DNA of 64,000 nucleotides from Streptomyces davaonensis JCM 4913 (GCF_000349325.1 NC_020504.1:3258053-3322052); one strand, 5' to 3'; positions 1-9,794 are shown, counted from the first letter of the stretch. Made by a program: numbers and translations. Notes: generated by a model not told the origin, from the sequence alone.

Positions 1-446
1 CTCTCGAAGGCCTCCCGCGCCCGGGGACTGCGCTCCAGCGCCGCCGTCAGCTCCTCGGGCACGACGGCGTTCCGCTGCGACTCGTACGCCGCCTCCCACC
101 GCCCGTCCGCCTGTGCCGCCTCGACCTCGGCGAGCCCGGCCGGCCGCATCCGCCCGTCGGCGGTCAGTTCCGCGATCCGCCGCACGTTGACCATCGACCA
201 CAGGCTCCCGGGGCGGCGCGGGGTGATCCGCTGGAGGAAGTACGACTCGTCCAGCGCCTTGCGCTGCCCGGTGATCCAGCCGTGGCACAGGGCCACGTCG
301 TTGACCTCGACCCAGTCGACGGACGCGATGCCCGAGCCCTTCTTGGCGACCTTCACCCAGAGCCCGGGATGCGGGGCCGGGTGCGCGGTGAGCCAGGCGT
401 CCAGCGCGTCGACGGAGGCGAACGGGAGGGGTTCAGGGGTGGTCAT
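1..446 (-). CDS. YdeI/OmpD-associated (OmdA) family protein, partial
   Basis: The gene runs off the left edge, so only the N-terminal 148 codons are present. The ATG at 446 opens a protein starting MTTPEPLPFASVDALDAWL. It carries the family pattern of Trp/Gly-rich motifs (GLWVKVAKKGSG, WVEVNDVALCHGWI, a conserved RITPRRPGSLWS stretch). These match the YdeI/OmdA family, whose members are linked to envelope-stress or bacteriocin-protection phenotypes; no enzymatic reaction is established. The family is usually about 190 residues, so roughly 40 residues are missing. It is transcribed away from the secreted trypsin gene, with a 187-base divergent gap holding no obvious operator. Confidence 0.75.
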   Translation of the reverse strand, partial: MTTPEPLPFASVDALDAWLTAHPAPHPGLWVKVAKKGSGIASVDWVEVNDVALCHGWITGQRKALDESYFLQRITPRRPGSLWSMVNVRRIAELTADGRMRPAGLAEVEAAQADGRWEAAYESQRNAVVPEELTAALERSPRAREAFE

Positions 447-459
447 GAAGAGACAGTAG

Positions 460-1413
<954 letters not shown>

Positions 1414-1431
1414 GCACCACCTGCGCACATG

Positions 1432-1462
1432 ACGGGCCCGGCGCCGCGCGCGCCGGGCCCGT
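1432..1462. terminator. Bidirectional hairpin terminator
   Basis: A 12-bp perfect stem (ACGGGCCCGGCG, 1432-1443, pairing with 1451-1462) with a 7-base loop lies between convergent genes. There is no U-run, as is common in Streptomyces. It probably ends both the protease transcript and the opposing membrane-protein transcript. Confidence 0.7.
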
Positions 1463-1479
1463 ACCGGTCCCCGCCCGGG

Positions 1480-2826
1480 TCAGAACCCTCCGCCGAAGTC
1501 CCCGCCCCCGCCGAAGTCGCCGCCGCCGAAGCCGCCCATGAAGTCGTCGGAGGCGAAGTCGGCGCCCGAGACGTCGCCGCCCTCGTAACCGCCGCCGCCG
1601 AAGTCGCCGTAACCGGCGCCGTAGTCGGAGGCGTAGGCGGGGGACGCCATCATGCTGCCGAGCATCGTGCCGACCAGGAGGCCGGGGAGGATGCCGCCGC
1701 CGAAGTAGCCGCCGGCCCAGGGGCCGTAGGCGGGTCCGGCGTCCCAGTACGGGCGGCGGGCGCCGGTCTCGGTGGTGACCTCGCGGATCAGCGGGTCCTG
1801 GCCGTCGGCGAGACGGGCCTGGTCGGCCGCGCAGACCGGGACCTCACGAGTGGCGGCGCCCATCGGGGTCCACGTCACGTCCGCGACGGACGGGCCGTGC
1901 CGGGGGTCGAAGAAGCAGGGTGGCCGACGCTCCGGCAGCGGGCGGCCCTCGCGGCGGGCGGCGAGCACGGCCAGCGAGTGGCGGCCGTCGTCCAGGGCCT
2001 GGCTGACGGCCTTGACGTCCTCCGGTTTCGTCGCCCCGTCCATCAGCCGCTTGGCCTGCTCGTAGGAGTCCAGGCCGTGTTCGTAGTCGGTGCGCATCGC
2101 GTCGTCGGCGCCGGGTTCACCGGGGTGGAAGTCCAGGCGCTCCAGTTCCTCGCCGAACGCGGTGATGTCCTCGTCGACCACCACCCGCAGCTTCTCCAGC
2201 GCCTCGCGCTGCTCCTTCTCGTGCTGGAGGCGCCGGCGCCGCACCAGGGCGTACGCGCCCGCGCCGCCCGCCGCCAGCACCACGCCGGTGGTGACCAGAC
2301 CGGCGATCGGGACGCCGGTGTCGGTCGACGAGCTCCAGGAGGCCGGGGCCGAGCCGCCCACGTTCTGGAGCGCCGCGTCGACGAAATCGTTCAGCTGGGC
2401 CTTGACGTCGTCGGTGCCTTCCACGGCCGTGACCAGGTTGTTCACACCGGCCTCGCTGAGCACCGAGGCGTCGGCCCGCGCGCCGAAGCGGTCACCGCTG
2501 CGCACCGCGTACAGGCCCGTGATTCCGGTCTCCGTACGGAGGTTCACGAAGAGGTCCTCCTCGGGCTGGTCGGCCGGGAGAACGGCGACGAAGACCGGCT
2601 TGTCGGCGTCCCTGATCTTGTCGGAGAGCGCCTCGGCGTCCGCGGAGGAGAGCTGGTCGGAGGCGGCGGGGTCCACATAGACGGGGTCCTCGCGCAGGGC
2701 CTCGGCGACCGTCGACAGATCCGCGGCCGCGTACGCGCCGGGCACACCGGCGGTCAGCACCGCCAGCGTGGCGGCGACCGGGACGAGGGCCCAGCGCACA
2801 AGGCCCCGGAGCAACGGAGTCCTCAT
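1480..2826 (-). CDS. Exported membrane-anchored protein with glycine-rich tail
   Basis: 448 residues. The N-terminal signal peptide (about 1-34, cleavage near AYA) is followed by an extracellular domain of about 150 residues resembling the TPM/YgcG-like fold in outline. One transmembrane segment follows at about 168-190 (GLVTTGVVLAAGGAGAYALV). The cytoplasmic part begins with a basic, coiled-coil-like stretch (RRRRLQHEKEQREALEKL). The last ~50 residues are a low-complexity Gly/Asp/Phe tail (repeats like GGGDFGGG). Similar proteins are widespread in Streptomyces without a proven function. The start ATG has only a weak upstream AGG, so the start is moderately certain. It is transcribed in the same direction as the GH3 gene upstream but is separated from it by a strong hairpin. 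Confidence 0.75.
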   Translation of the reverse strand: MRTPLLRGLVRWALVPVAATLAVLTAGVPGAYAAADLSTVAEALREDPVYVDPAASDQLSSADAEALSDKIRDADKPVFVAVLPADQPEEDLFVNLRTETGITGLYAVRSGDRFGARADASVLSEAGVNNLVTAVEGTDDVKAQLNDFVDAALQNVGGSAPASWSSSTDTGVPIAGLVTTGVVLAAGGAGAYALVRRRRLQHEKEQREALEKLRVVVDEDITAFGEELERLDFHPGEPGADDAMRTDYEHGLDSYEQAKRLMDGATKPEDVKAVSQALDDGRHSLAVLAARREGRPLPERRPPCFFDPRHGPSVADVTWTPMGAATREVPVCAADQARLADGQDPLIREVTTETGARRPYWDAGPAYGPWAGGYFGGGILPGLLVGTMLGSMMASPAYASDYGAGYGDFGGGGYEGGDVSGADFASDDFMGGFGGGDFGGGGDFGGGF

Positions 2827-2859
2827 ACTTCGAAGCTACCTGACCAAACGGACAAACGT

Positions 2860-2903
2860 ACCGGGCCCGGCGGGTTCGTTCCCACGATCCCGCCGGGCCC
2901 GGT
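2860..2903 (-). terminator. Strong hairpin terminator after GH3 gene
   Basis: A perfect 15-bp stem (left arm ACCGGGCCCGGCGGG at 2860-2874, right arm 2889-2903) with a 14-base loop sits 15 bases past the stop of the GH3 gene. It also lies just upstream of the next minus-strand gene start at 2826, so it should insulate the two transcripts. Confidence 0.75.
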
Positions 2904-2917
2904 CTCTCACAGCGGGC

Positions 2918-5900
2918 TCATCCGGCCCGGTAGGCCGCCGTCAGCCGCTCCACGGCCGCGCCGTAACGCCCCTGCGTCAGCAGCCGGTCCGCCTCCGCGA
3001 AGGGCTTGGCGGAGGCCGGGGTGACCGACTTCTGCTGGACGATCAGCCGCGCCTTGGTCACCAGCGCGCGGCCGGCCTCCTCCGCCCCGGCCCGCTCGGC
3101 CACCGCGGCCGCGACCCCGAGCGCCCTGAGGGTGGTGGTACCGCCCTCCGGCACCTTGGTCAGGGTGGTCAGGCCCCAGCCGTAGGGGAACTGCGGATCG
3201 TACGAGGCGTCCCCGACGTTGATCGGCAACTGGGCCTCGGACTTCGGCCAGGTGACGGGGAGCTGCCCGGTGAACGGCCGCTTCCCGTACAGCACATCGG
3301 CGACGCCGTCGCCCTCGGTGCCCGGCAGCCAGGAGGCGACCAGGGCGTCCACCTCGCCGAGCCGCTCGGCGCCGAGGAGCTGCGGGCGTCCGGACACGGT
3401 CAGCACCGCGCACGTCATCGCCGCGCACACCTTGTCGACGGCTGCCTGGTCGGCCGCGGACAGCACCAGGTCGTTGCCGTTGCCGACATCGCCGATGCCC
3501 TCGGCGTAGGGGGTCTCGCCGACGACGACCACACCGACGGCGTGGCCGTCGGTCGGGGCGGAGGCGTCCTTGGAGTACGTCAGGCCCGGGGAGTTCTTCC
3601 GCATCGCCTCCAGGATCGTCGTGCCCTCGGTGATGTCGCCCGAGGAACCCTGCCAGGTGATGGTCCAGCCGCCGGTCTGGTTGCCCAGGTCGTCGGCGTT
3701 GGACCCGGCGACGTACACCTTCTGCGACTTCTTCAGGGGCAGCAGGTTCCGCTCGTTCTTCAGCAGCACCTGCGACTTCGCCGCCGCCTCGCGCGCCACG
3801 GCCCGGTGCTCGGCGGAACCGATCTCCGCGGCGCCGCTGGTGTCGGCGTAGGGCTCCTCGAAGAGGCCGAGCCTGAACTTCTGGGTGAGGATGCGGGAGA
3901 CGGCGTCGTCGATCCGCTGCTCGGTGATCCGTCCGGCCGTCGCCTCGGAGACGAGGGCGGAGTGGAACTCCTTGTAGGAGTACGGCGCCATGACCATGTC
4001 GACCCCGGCGTTGACCGACGTACGGACGTCGCTGGTGTAGTCGCCCGGGATCTGGTCGATGCCGTTCCAGTCGCTGATCACGAAGCCCTCGAAGTCCATG
4101 CGGCCCTTGAGGGCGCCGTTGATCATGTCGGCGCGGGCGTGCATCTTCACGGGGCCCTGGCCGTCGCCGATCAGGTCGAGGGAGGAGTACGACGGCATGA
4201 CGGTGCCGACACCCCGGTCGACGGCCTCTTCGAACGGCGTCAGGTGTACGGCCTCCAGTTCCTGCCGGGTGACCTTGGTGACGCCTTGGTCGATGGTGTA
4301 GGTGCCGGTGGTGGAGGAGCCGTACTCGGTGCCGCCGTCGCCGACGAAGTGCTTGGCGGTGGCGAGGACCTTGTCGTCGCGGTCCAGGTCCCGTCCGTCG
4401 GCGCGGCCCTGGAGGCCCTGGATCACCGTCTCCATGGACTCGACCAGCGCCGGGTCCTCACCGAAGGCCTCGTAGGAGCGGCCCCAGCGTTCGTCGCGGG
4501 TGACGCAGAGGCAGGGTGCGAAGTCCCAGGGGACGCCGGTGGCGCGGACCTCGGCGGCGGTCACCGCCCCTGCTTCGTGGGCGAGTCGGGAATCGCGGGT
4601 CGCTCCGATGCCGATGTTGTGCGGCATGATCGTGGCGCCGACCAGGTTGTTGTGGCCGTGCACCGCGTCGACGCCGTAGATCAGCGGGATCTGGAAGCGG
4701 GTCGCCTGGGCGCGGAGCTGGTAGGAGTCGATCATCTTCGCCCAGGCCTCGGCCGTGTTGGGCGTCGGGGTGGAGCCGCCGCCGGAGAGCAGCGAGCCCA
4801 GGTCGTAGGCGGCGATGTCGCCGGGCTTGCCCATGGCGCCGCGCTCGGCCTGGGTCATCTGGCCGGCCTTCTCCGCCAGGGACATCCGGCCGATGAGGTC
4901 GGCGACGCGCTTCTTCACGGGCAACTTGCTGTTGAGGTACGGCAGTCCGTGCGCGTCCACGACGATCTGCGGGTTCTCGGTGGGCGGCTTGGCGCCGGTG
5001 ACGGTCAGCTTCAGCGGGACCGTCTCGGCGGATTCGGCCGCCTTGTCCTTGAGGGTGCGGACCTGAACGGCGCGGGTGGTGCCGGAGACGGTGCCCGCGG
5101 GGAAGGTGAACTCGCCCTTGACGGGCGTGTAGTCGTCGCCCGAGGCGCTCCCGCCGGTGGTCTCGTAGGCGACGGTGACGGGTTCGTCGACGGGGGCGGA
5201 GCCGGTGGTGGCGAGGGTGACGCGGACGGTGGCGGTGCCGCCCTCGGTCACCGGGTACACGGCGGCGTCGGTGGTGACGGAGGCGCGCAGGGACTGATCC
5301 GCCTTGCCGTACAACTCGACGCCGTCCATGGCGAATTCGCCCGGTGTCCCGACCGGGAGGGTGACGGCGTAGCCCCACATCTCGGTGAGGCCGAGGATCT
5401 GGTCGATGCCGCCGACGGGCTGGTAGTCGGTGCGGTAGACGAAGTCCGTGAAGGGGATCTCGATCTGCTTCCAGCCGGTGAAGTCGTCGGTGAAGGTCGT
5501 CTGCCACAGCTCGGAGGCCTCGCCGTTGGCGCCGCCGTCCTTCAGCTCGAAGGCGATCTTCTTGCCGTTGTTCTGTCCGTCCCACCAGAAGCGGATGCCT
5601 TTGCTCGCCGACCAGTTGTGGGCGGGTTGGTCAAAGGCGAAGTCGTGGGTGAAGCCGCCGTAGCCGCTGATGTCGTAGGTGCCGGAGAGGACCTTCTCGC
5701 CCTCGGGGGCGTCCTCGCGTGCGCCGATCCGGAGGGTGGGCGGATCGTCGTTGTCGCTGCCCCAGGTGAAGATGCCCTCCGCGGGAGGACTGGCGAAGGG
5801 GATTTCGCCCTCGAAACGGTCGACGGGGACGGGTGCGGGTGCGGGATCGTCCACCGCGCTTGCCGACGACAGCGGCACGAGTGCGGCGAGCAGAGCGGTG

Positions 5901-5926
5901 GAGACGAGCAGGGCGGTTCTTGGCAT
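2918..5926 (-). CDS. Secreted multidomain glycoside hydrolase family 3 (beta-glucosidase type)
   Basis: 1002 residues. The ATG at 5926 is preferred over one seven codons upstream (5947) because GAGGGAAGG precedes it and it begins a clean signal peptide (PRTALLVSTALLAALVPL). Domains in order: signal peptide; a CBM11-like beta-sandwich (about 35-200, Trp-rich); a Calx-beta module (about 215-310); the GH3 TIM barrel (about 320-650) with the nucleophile Asp in VISDWNGID; and the GH3 alpha/beta sandwich (about 690-900). The usual fibronectin-like end domain is missing and is replaced by an Ala-rich helical tail. It likely releases glucose from beta-glucans outside the cell, and is divergent from a GH30 enzyme. 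Confidence 0.9.
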   Translation of the reverse strand: MPRTALLVSTALLAALVPLSSASAVDDPAPAPVPVDRFEGEIPFASPPAEGIFTWGSDNDDPPTLRIGAREDAPEGEKVLSGTYDISGYGGFTHDFAFDQPAHNWSASKGIRFWWDGQNNGKKIAFELKDGGANGEASELWQTTFTDDFTGWKQIEIPFTDFVYRTDYQPVGGIDQILGLTEMWGYAVTLPVGTPGEFAMDGVELYGKADQSLRASVTTDAAVYPVTEGGTATVRVTLATTGSAPVDEPVTVAYETTGGSASGDDYTPVKGEFTFPAGTVSGTTRAVQVRTLKDKAAESAETVPLKLTVTGAKPPTENPQIVVDAHGLPYLNSKLPVKKRVADLIGRMSLAEKAGQMTQAERGAMGKPGDIAAYDLGSLLSGGGSTPTPNTAEAWAKMIDSYQLRAQATRFQIPLIYGVDAVHGHNNLVGATIMPHNIGIGATRDSRLAHEAGAVTAAEVRATGVPWDFAPCLCVTRDERWGRSYEAFGEDPALVESMETVIQGLQGRADGRDLDRDDKVLATAKHFVGDGGTEYGSSTTGTYTIDQGVTKVTRQELEAVHLTPFEEAVDRGVGTVMPSYSSLDLIGDGQGPVKMHARADMINGALKGRMDFEGFVISDWNGIDQIPGDYTSDVRTSVNAGVDMVMAPYSYKEFHSALVSEATAGRITEQRIDDAVSRILTQKFRLGLFEEPYADTSGAAEIGSAEHRAVAREAAAKSQVLLKNERNLLPLKKSQKVYVAGSNADDLGNQTGGWTITWQGSSGDITEGTTILEAMRKNSPGLTYSKDASAPTDGHAVGVVVVGETPYAEGIGDVGNGNDLVLSAADQAAVDKVCAAMTCAVLTVSGRPQLLGAERLGEVDALVASWLPGTEGDGVADVLYGKRPFTGQLPVTWPKSEAQLPINVGDASYDPQFPYGWGLTTLTKVPEGGTTTLRALGVAAAVAERAGAEEAGRALVTKARLIVQQKSVTPASAKPFAEADRLLTQGRYGAAVERLTAAYRAG

Positions 5927-5976
5927 AGACCTTCCCTCGACTCTCATGGTTCACTCAGGACTTAGATCACGCCGTG

Positions 5977-5984
5977 AGTTAACT
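5977..5984. promoter_or_regulatory. Candidate operator in GH3/GH30 divergent promoter
   Basis: The 115-base gap between the two divergent glycosidase genes is unusually AT-rich for this genome. It contains the palindrome AGTTAACT inside GTGAGTTAACTAAC (5974-5987). AT-rich palindromes of this kind are typical targets of LacI- or ROK-family sugar regulators in Streptomyces. The regulator is not encoded next to it, so this is an inference from position and symmetry only. Confidence 0.4.
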
Positions 5985-6041
5985 AACAACACACATACCC
6001 GTCAAGACAGCACGTCAGACATTTCGGGAAGGTGAGGCACT

Positions 6042-7907
6042 GTGCGAGGAACCCCCCACACGGTCCGGCTGCTGCTGGCCGCACTGCTCTCCACGGCCGG
6101 CGTCACCGCGGCAACCACCCCTGCCCAGGCGGCGGGTGAGCAGGTCACCGCCTATCTCACGACCACCGACGACAGCGGCGGCCGCCATGTCACCCGGGGA
6201 CTCCAGCAGCAGGCACCGTTCAACTTCCAGTCCGGCACCGGCGGTTCGGGCGAGAACATCACCGTCGACGAGAACACCCGGTACCAGACCTTCACCGGCG
6301 GCGGCGCCTCCTTCACCGACACCGCGGCCTGGCTGATGGACGGCAGCGGTGCGCTGTCCCAGGCCACCCGGGACGAGACCATGCGCAAGCTGTTCTCCCC
6401 GACGGAGGGCATCGGTCTGTCGTTCCTGCGCAATCCGATGGGCGGCTCGGACCTCGCGCGGTTCGGCTACACCTACGACGACATGCCGGCCGGGCAGACG
6501 GACCCCGACCTGTCGGAGTTCTCCCTCGCGCACGACCTCCAGGACGTGGTGCCGCTGACCAAGCAGGCGCGGCAGCTGAACCCGGCGCTCACCGTGATGG
6601 CCTCGCCGTGGACCGCGCCCGCCTGGATGAAGGACAGCGGACAGCTCAACGGCGGCTGGCTGAAGGCGGAGCACTACGGCGCCTACGCCTCCTACTTCGT
6701 GAAATACGTGCAGGGCTACCAGGCCCAGGGCATCCCGATCGCGTACGTGACGGCGCAGAACGAGCCGACGTGCTGCTCGGGCTATCCGTCGATGAGCTGG
6801 AACGCCTCCGGGCTGCACTACTTCACCAAGAACGAGCTGCTGCCCAAGCTCCAGGCGGCCGGCCTGTCGACGAAGGTTCTCGCGCACGACTGGAACTGGT
6901 CCGACTACGACGCCTACGCGGCGCAGACCGTGGACGACGCGGCGATCCGCTCGCACCCCAACTTCGGCGGCATCGCCTGGCACGGCTACGGCGGTGACGT
7001 GGCCAAGCAGACCGCGGTGCACAACCAGTACCCGCAGCTGGACGCCTTCGGGACCGAGCACTCGGGCGGCACCTGGATCGCCAACCAGCAGCGCGAGGAC
7101 ATGATGAACATCATCGACTACACCCGCAACTGGGCGAAGTCGGTGACCAAGTGGTCCCTCGCCGTGGACCAGAACCGGGGTCCGCACAACGGCGGTTGCG
7201 GGGTCTGCGACGGGCTGATCACCGTCCACAACGGGGACTCCCGGCACGGCCAGGTGGACTACATGATCGAGTACTACACGATGGGCCACCTCACGAAGTT
7301 CGTCCGGCCCGGCGCCCACCGCATCGCCTCCACCGCCTCGGCGTCCGTGCCGAACGTGGCCTGGCGCAACCCGGACGGCTCCAAGGCGCTGATCGCCTAC
7401 AACGACGCCTCCACCGCGAAGACGGTGACCATCAACTGGGGCTCCCAGCACTCCACTTACTCGCTGCCCGGCAAGACCTCGGCCACCTTCACCTGGTCCG
7501 GCAACCAGTCCGGCGGCGGCGAGCAGTCGGGCGCGTTCGTGGGCCTCGCGGGCAAGTGCCTCGATGTGGCGGGCGGTTCGAGCGCCAACGGCACGGCGGT
7601 GCAGCTCTACGACTGCAACGGATCCGCGGCCCAGCGGTGGACCGTGGGCGCCGACGGCTCGGTGCGGGCGCTCGGCAAGTGCCTCGACGTGACGGGCGGT
7701 TCGACGGCGAACGGGGCGAAGGTGCAGTTGTACGACTGCAACGGCACCGGGGCGCAGCAGTGGTCGTACAACGCCTCGACGGGCGATGTGGTGAACCGCG
7801 CCGCCGACAAGTGCCTCGATGTCACCGACAACTCCTCGGCCAACGGCGCCCGTGCGCAGATCTGGAGCTGCACGGGCGCCGCCAACCAGAAGTGGAGGCT
7901 GGCCTGA
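6042..7907 (+). CDS. Secreted GH30 glycosidase with ricin-type lectin domain
   Basis: 621 residues. The GTG at 6042 follows a GGGAAGGTGAGG ribosome site and opens a signal peptide (about 1-30, AQAA end). A GH30 (beta/alpha)8 barrel with its side beta-sheet occupies about 35-480; the acid/base Glu is in TAQNEPTCC and the nucleophile Glu in FGTEHSGG. After a Gly/Ser linker, a beta-trefoil ricin/CBM13 domain (about 500-621) shows three repeats of GKCLDV/DKCLDV with QRW, QQW and QKW. GH30 enzymes cleave endo-beta-1,6-glucan, glucosylceramide or xylan; subfamily and substrate cannot be set from sequence alone. It is paired divergently with the GH3 enzyme, suggesting cooperation on beta-glucan. Confidence 0.9.
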   Translation: MRGTPHTVRLLLAALLSTAGVTAATTPAQAAGEQVTAYLTTTDDSGGRHVTRGLQQQAPFNFQSGTGGSGENITVDENTRYQTFTGGGASFTDTAAWLMDGSGALSQATRDETMRKLFSPTEGIGLSFLRNPMGGSDLARFGYTYDDMPAGQTDPDLSEFSLAHDLQDVVPLTKQARQLNPALTVMASPWTAPAWMKDSGQLNGGWLKAEHYGAYASYFVKYVQGYQAQGIPIAYVTAQNEPTCCSGYPSMSWNASGLHYFTKNELLPKLQAAGLSTKVLAHDWNWSDYDAYAAQTVDDAAIRSHPNFGGIAWHGYGGDVAKQTAVHNQYPQLDAFGTEHSGGTWIANQQREDMMNIIDYTRNWAKSVTKWSLAVDQNRGPHNGGCGVCDGLITVHNGDSRHGQVDYMIEYYTMGHLTKFVRPGAHRIASTASASVPNVAWRNPDGSKALIAYNDASTAKTVTINWGSQHSTYSLPGKTSATFTWSGNQSGGGEQSGAFVGLAGKCLDVAGGSSANGTAVQLYDCNGSAAQRWTVGADGSVRALGKCLDVTGGSTANGAKVQLYDCNGTGAQQWSYNASTGDVVNRAADKCLDVTDNSSANGARAQIWSCTGAANQKWRLA

Positions 7908-7910
7908 CGG

Positions 7911-9518
7911 TTACTGCGCCGGGCTCACGCCGGCCCGGAGCAGACCGTAGGTGTAGGCGTCCTCCAGGGCCTGCCAGGACGCGGCGATGACGTTCTCCGC
8001 GACGCCCACCGTCGACCACTCGCCCGCGCCGTCGGACGTGGAGATCAGCACGCGGGTGGTCGACTGGGTGCCGTGGACGCCCTCCAGGATGCGGACCTTG
8101 TAGTCGACCAGATCCAGCTTGGCGAGCTGGGGGTAGATCTTCTCCAGCGCCACGCGGAGGGCACGGTCCAGGGCGTTGACCGGGCCGTTGCCCTCCGCGG
8201 TGGCCACGATGCGCTCGCCCTTGGCGAAGAGCTTGACGGTGGCCTCGTTGGCGTGGGTGCCGTCGGGGCGGTCCTCGACGATCGCGCGCCAGGACTCCAC
8301 GTCGAAGTACTTCAGGGGCTTGCCCCCCTCGACCTCGGCGCGCAGCAGCAGCTCGAAGGAGGCGTCCGCCGCCTCGTAGGTGTAGCCCTTGAGCTCGCGC
8401 TCCTTGACCCGCTCCACGACCCGGCCGACCAGTTCGCGGTCGCCGCCCAGGTCGACGCCGAGTTCCTTGCCCTTGAGCTCCACCGAGGCGCGGCCCGCCA
8501 TGTCGGAGACCAGCATCCGCATGGTGTTGCCGACCTGCTCGGGGTCGATGTGCTGGTACAGGTCCGGGTCGACCTTGATCGCGGAGGCGTGCAGTCCCGC
8601 CTTGTGCGCGAAGGCGGAGACGCCGACGTAGGGCTGGTGGGTGGAGGGGGTGAGGTTGACGACCTCGGCGATGGCGTGGGAGATCCGGGTCATCTCGCGG
8701 AGGTGTCCCTCGGGCAGGACCTTCTTGCCGTACTTCAGCTCCAGGGCCGCTACCACCGGGAAGAGGTTGGCGTTGCCGACCCGCTCGCCGTAGCCGTTGG
8801 CCGTGCACTGGACGTGGGTCGCGCCCGCGTCCACCGCGGCGAGCGTGTTGGCGACCGCGCAGCCGGTGTCGTCCTGGGCGTGGATGCCGAGCCGGGCGCC
8901 GGTGTCCGCCAGTACCGTCCCCACGACCGCCTGGACCTGCGCCGGGAGCATGCCGCCGTTGGTGTCGCAGAGGATGACGACATCCGCGCCGGCCTCGGAC
9001 GCCGTACGGACGACGGACTTGGCGTACTCGGGGTTGGCGCGGTAGCCGTCGAAGAAGTGCTCGCAGTCGACGAAGACCCGGCGGCCCTGCTCCTTGAGGA
9101 AGGAGACGGTGTCCCGGACCATCTCCAGGTTCTCGTCCAGGGTGGTGCGCAGCGCGAGTTCCACATGCCGGTCGTGCGACTTGGCCACCAGGGTGATCAC
9201 CGGGGCGCCCGAGTCCAGGAGCGCCCTCACCTGCGGGTCCTCGGCAGCCTTGGCGCCCGCCCGGCGGGTGGCACCGAAGGCGACCAGCTGGGCGTGCTTG
9301 AAGTCGATCTCCTGCTGGGCGCGGGCGAAGAACTCGGTGTCCCGCGGGTTGGCGCCGGGCCAGCCGCCCTCGATGAAGCCCACGCCGAAGTCGTCCAGGT
9401 GCCGTGCGATGGCCAGCTTGTCCGCGACGGTGAGGTTGATGCCCTCACGCTGGGCGCCGTCGCGCAGGGTGGTGTCGAAGACGTGGAACGAGTCGTCGAG
9501 CTCGCTGGTTTCCGTCAT
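7911..9518 (-). CDS. cimA: Citramalate synthase (isopropylmalate/homocitrate synthase family)
   Basis: 535 residues. The ATG at 9518 is chosen over an in-frame upstream one (9584) because CAGGAG lies just before it. The N-terminal TIM barrel has the family signature VFDTTLRDGAQREG, the metal/substrate motif IEGGWPGANP and the HxH-type metal site IHAQDDTGCAVANT. A C-terminal LeuA-like allosteric dimer domain (about 395-535) follows. This length and signature fit the CimA/TIGR00977 subfamily, which condenses acetyl-CoA with pyruvate to (R)-citramalate for isoleucine synthesis. A 2-isopropylmalate synthase role is less likely. It ends 3 bases from the GH30 stop (convergent). It is preceded by an attenuator-like leader. 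Confidence 0.88.
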   Translation of the reverse strand: MTETSELDDSFHVFDTTLRDGAQREGINLTVADKLAIARHLDDFGVGFIEGGWPGANPRDTEFFARAQQEIDFKHAQLVAFGATRRAGAKAAEDPQVRALLDSGAPVITLVAKSHDRHVELALRTTLDENLEMVRDTVSFLKEQGRRVFVDCEHFFDGYRANPEYAKSVVRTASEAGADVVILCDTNGGMLPAQVQAVVGTVLADTGARLGIHAQDDTGCAVANTLAAVDAGATHVQCTANGYGERVGNANLFPVVAALELKYGKKVLPEGHLREMTRISHAIAEVVNLTPSTHQPYVGVSAFAHKAGLHASAIKVDPDLYQHIDPEQVGNTMRMLVSDMAGRASVELKGKELGVDLGGDRELVGRVVERVKERELKGYTYEAADASFELLLRAEVEGGKPLKYFDVESWRAIVEDRPDGTHANEATVKLFAKGERIVATAEGNGPVNALDRALRVALEKIYPQLAKLDLVDYKVRILEGVHGTQSTTRVLISTSDGAGEWSTVGVAENVIAASWQALEDAYTYGLLRAGVSPAQ

Positions 9519-9630
9519 GGTCTGAAGGCTCCTGATGTATGGATCTCGGTCTGTACCGGAATGACCGGCTCCACCGTCCTCCAATGATCCCTCGCGCCGC
9601 GTTCCCGGCTGTAGGTGGGCCAGAAATGCG

Positions 9631-9655
9631 AAAAACCTCTCGCGGGTGCGAGAGG
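9631..9655 (-). terminator. Candidate attenuator hairpin in cimA leader
   Basis: On the minus strand, CCTCTCGC-ACCC-GCGAGAGG is followed directly by TTTTT. This is a textbook intrinsic terminator in a genome where U-runs are rare. It lies 113 bases upstream of the cimA start, inside the presumed 5' leader and after a short Ile-containing ORF, so transcription attenuation is the natural reading. Confidence 0.7.
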
Positions 9656-9710
9656 TCTGCGCGCGGGTCGAGGACGACGGTGTCCGCCCGCACCTGGTCG
9701 TACGTGGCGG

Positions 9711-9746
9711 TCACTGCGGACCGGCGCGCCTGCTGCCAATAATCAT
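9711..9746 (-). CDS. Putative cimA leader peptide (11 aa, tandem Ile)
   Basis: The short ORF reads MIIGSRRAGPQ and stops at TGA. Residues 2 and 3 are both encoded by ATT, a codon rarely used in high-GC Streptomyces, placed back to back ahead of an intrinsic terminator and the gene for the isoleucine-pathway enzyme CimA. The start ATG lacks a strong ribosome site, and no comparative evidence is available here. The assignment rests on codon content and position. A longer overlapping frame exists but has no regulatory logic. Confidence 0.5.
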   Translation of the reverse strand: MIIGSRRAGPQ

Positions 9747-9755
9747 GGCGAACGA

Positions 9756-9794
9756 GAGCACGGTGGCAGTCTGGCACAGACTGCCACCGTGCTC
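9756..9794 (-). terminator. Perfect 17-bp inverted repeat after the propeller gene
   Basis: Left arm 9756-9772 (GAGCACGGTGGCAGTCT) pairs perfectly with 9778-9794 around a 5-base loop. It begins 56 bases past the stop of the minus-strand beta-propeller gene and just before the cimA leader ORF, so it probably terminates the former and insulates the latter. If the cimA promoter lies upstream of it, the hairpin would be in the cimA leader instead. Confidence 0.7.

Noticed and set aside
2768..5965. Very long plus-strand open frame (over 1000 codons) opposite the GH3 gene
   Set aside because: It is a GC-skew shadow of the minus-strand gene: Gly/Arg/Val-rich, no domain, no ribosome site. The same applies to long frames opposite ureC, pruA, ilvB, LAL and ligA genes.
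9445..9777. 110-codon frame spanning the cimA leader
   Set aside because: It overlaps the hairpin and the start of cimA in another frame, has no ribosome site, and the short MII leader is the better explanation.
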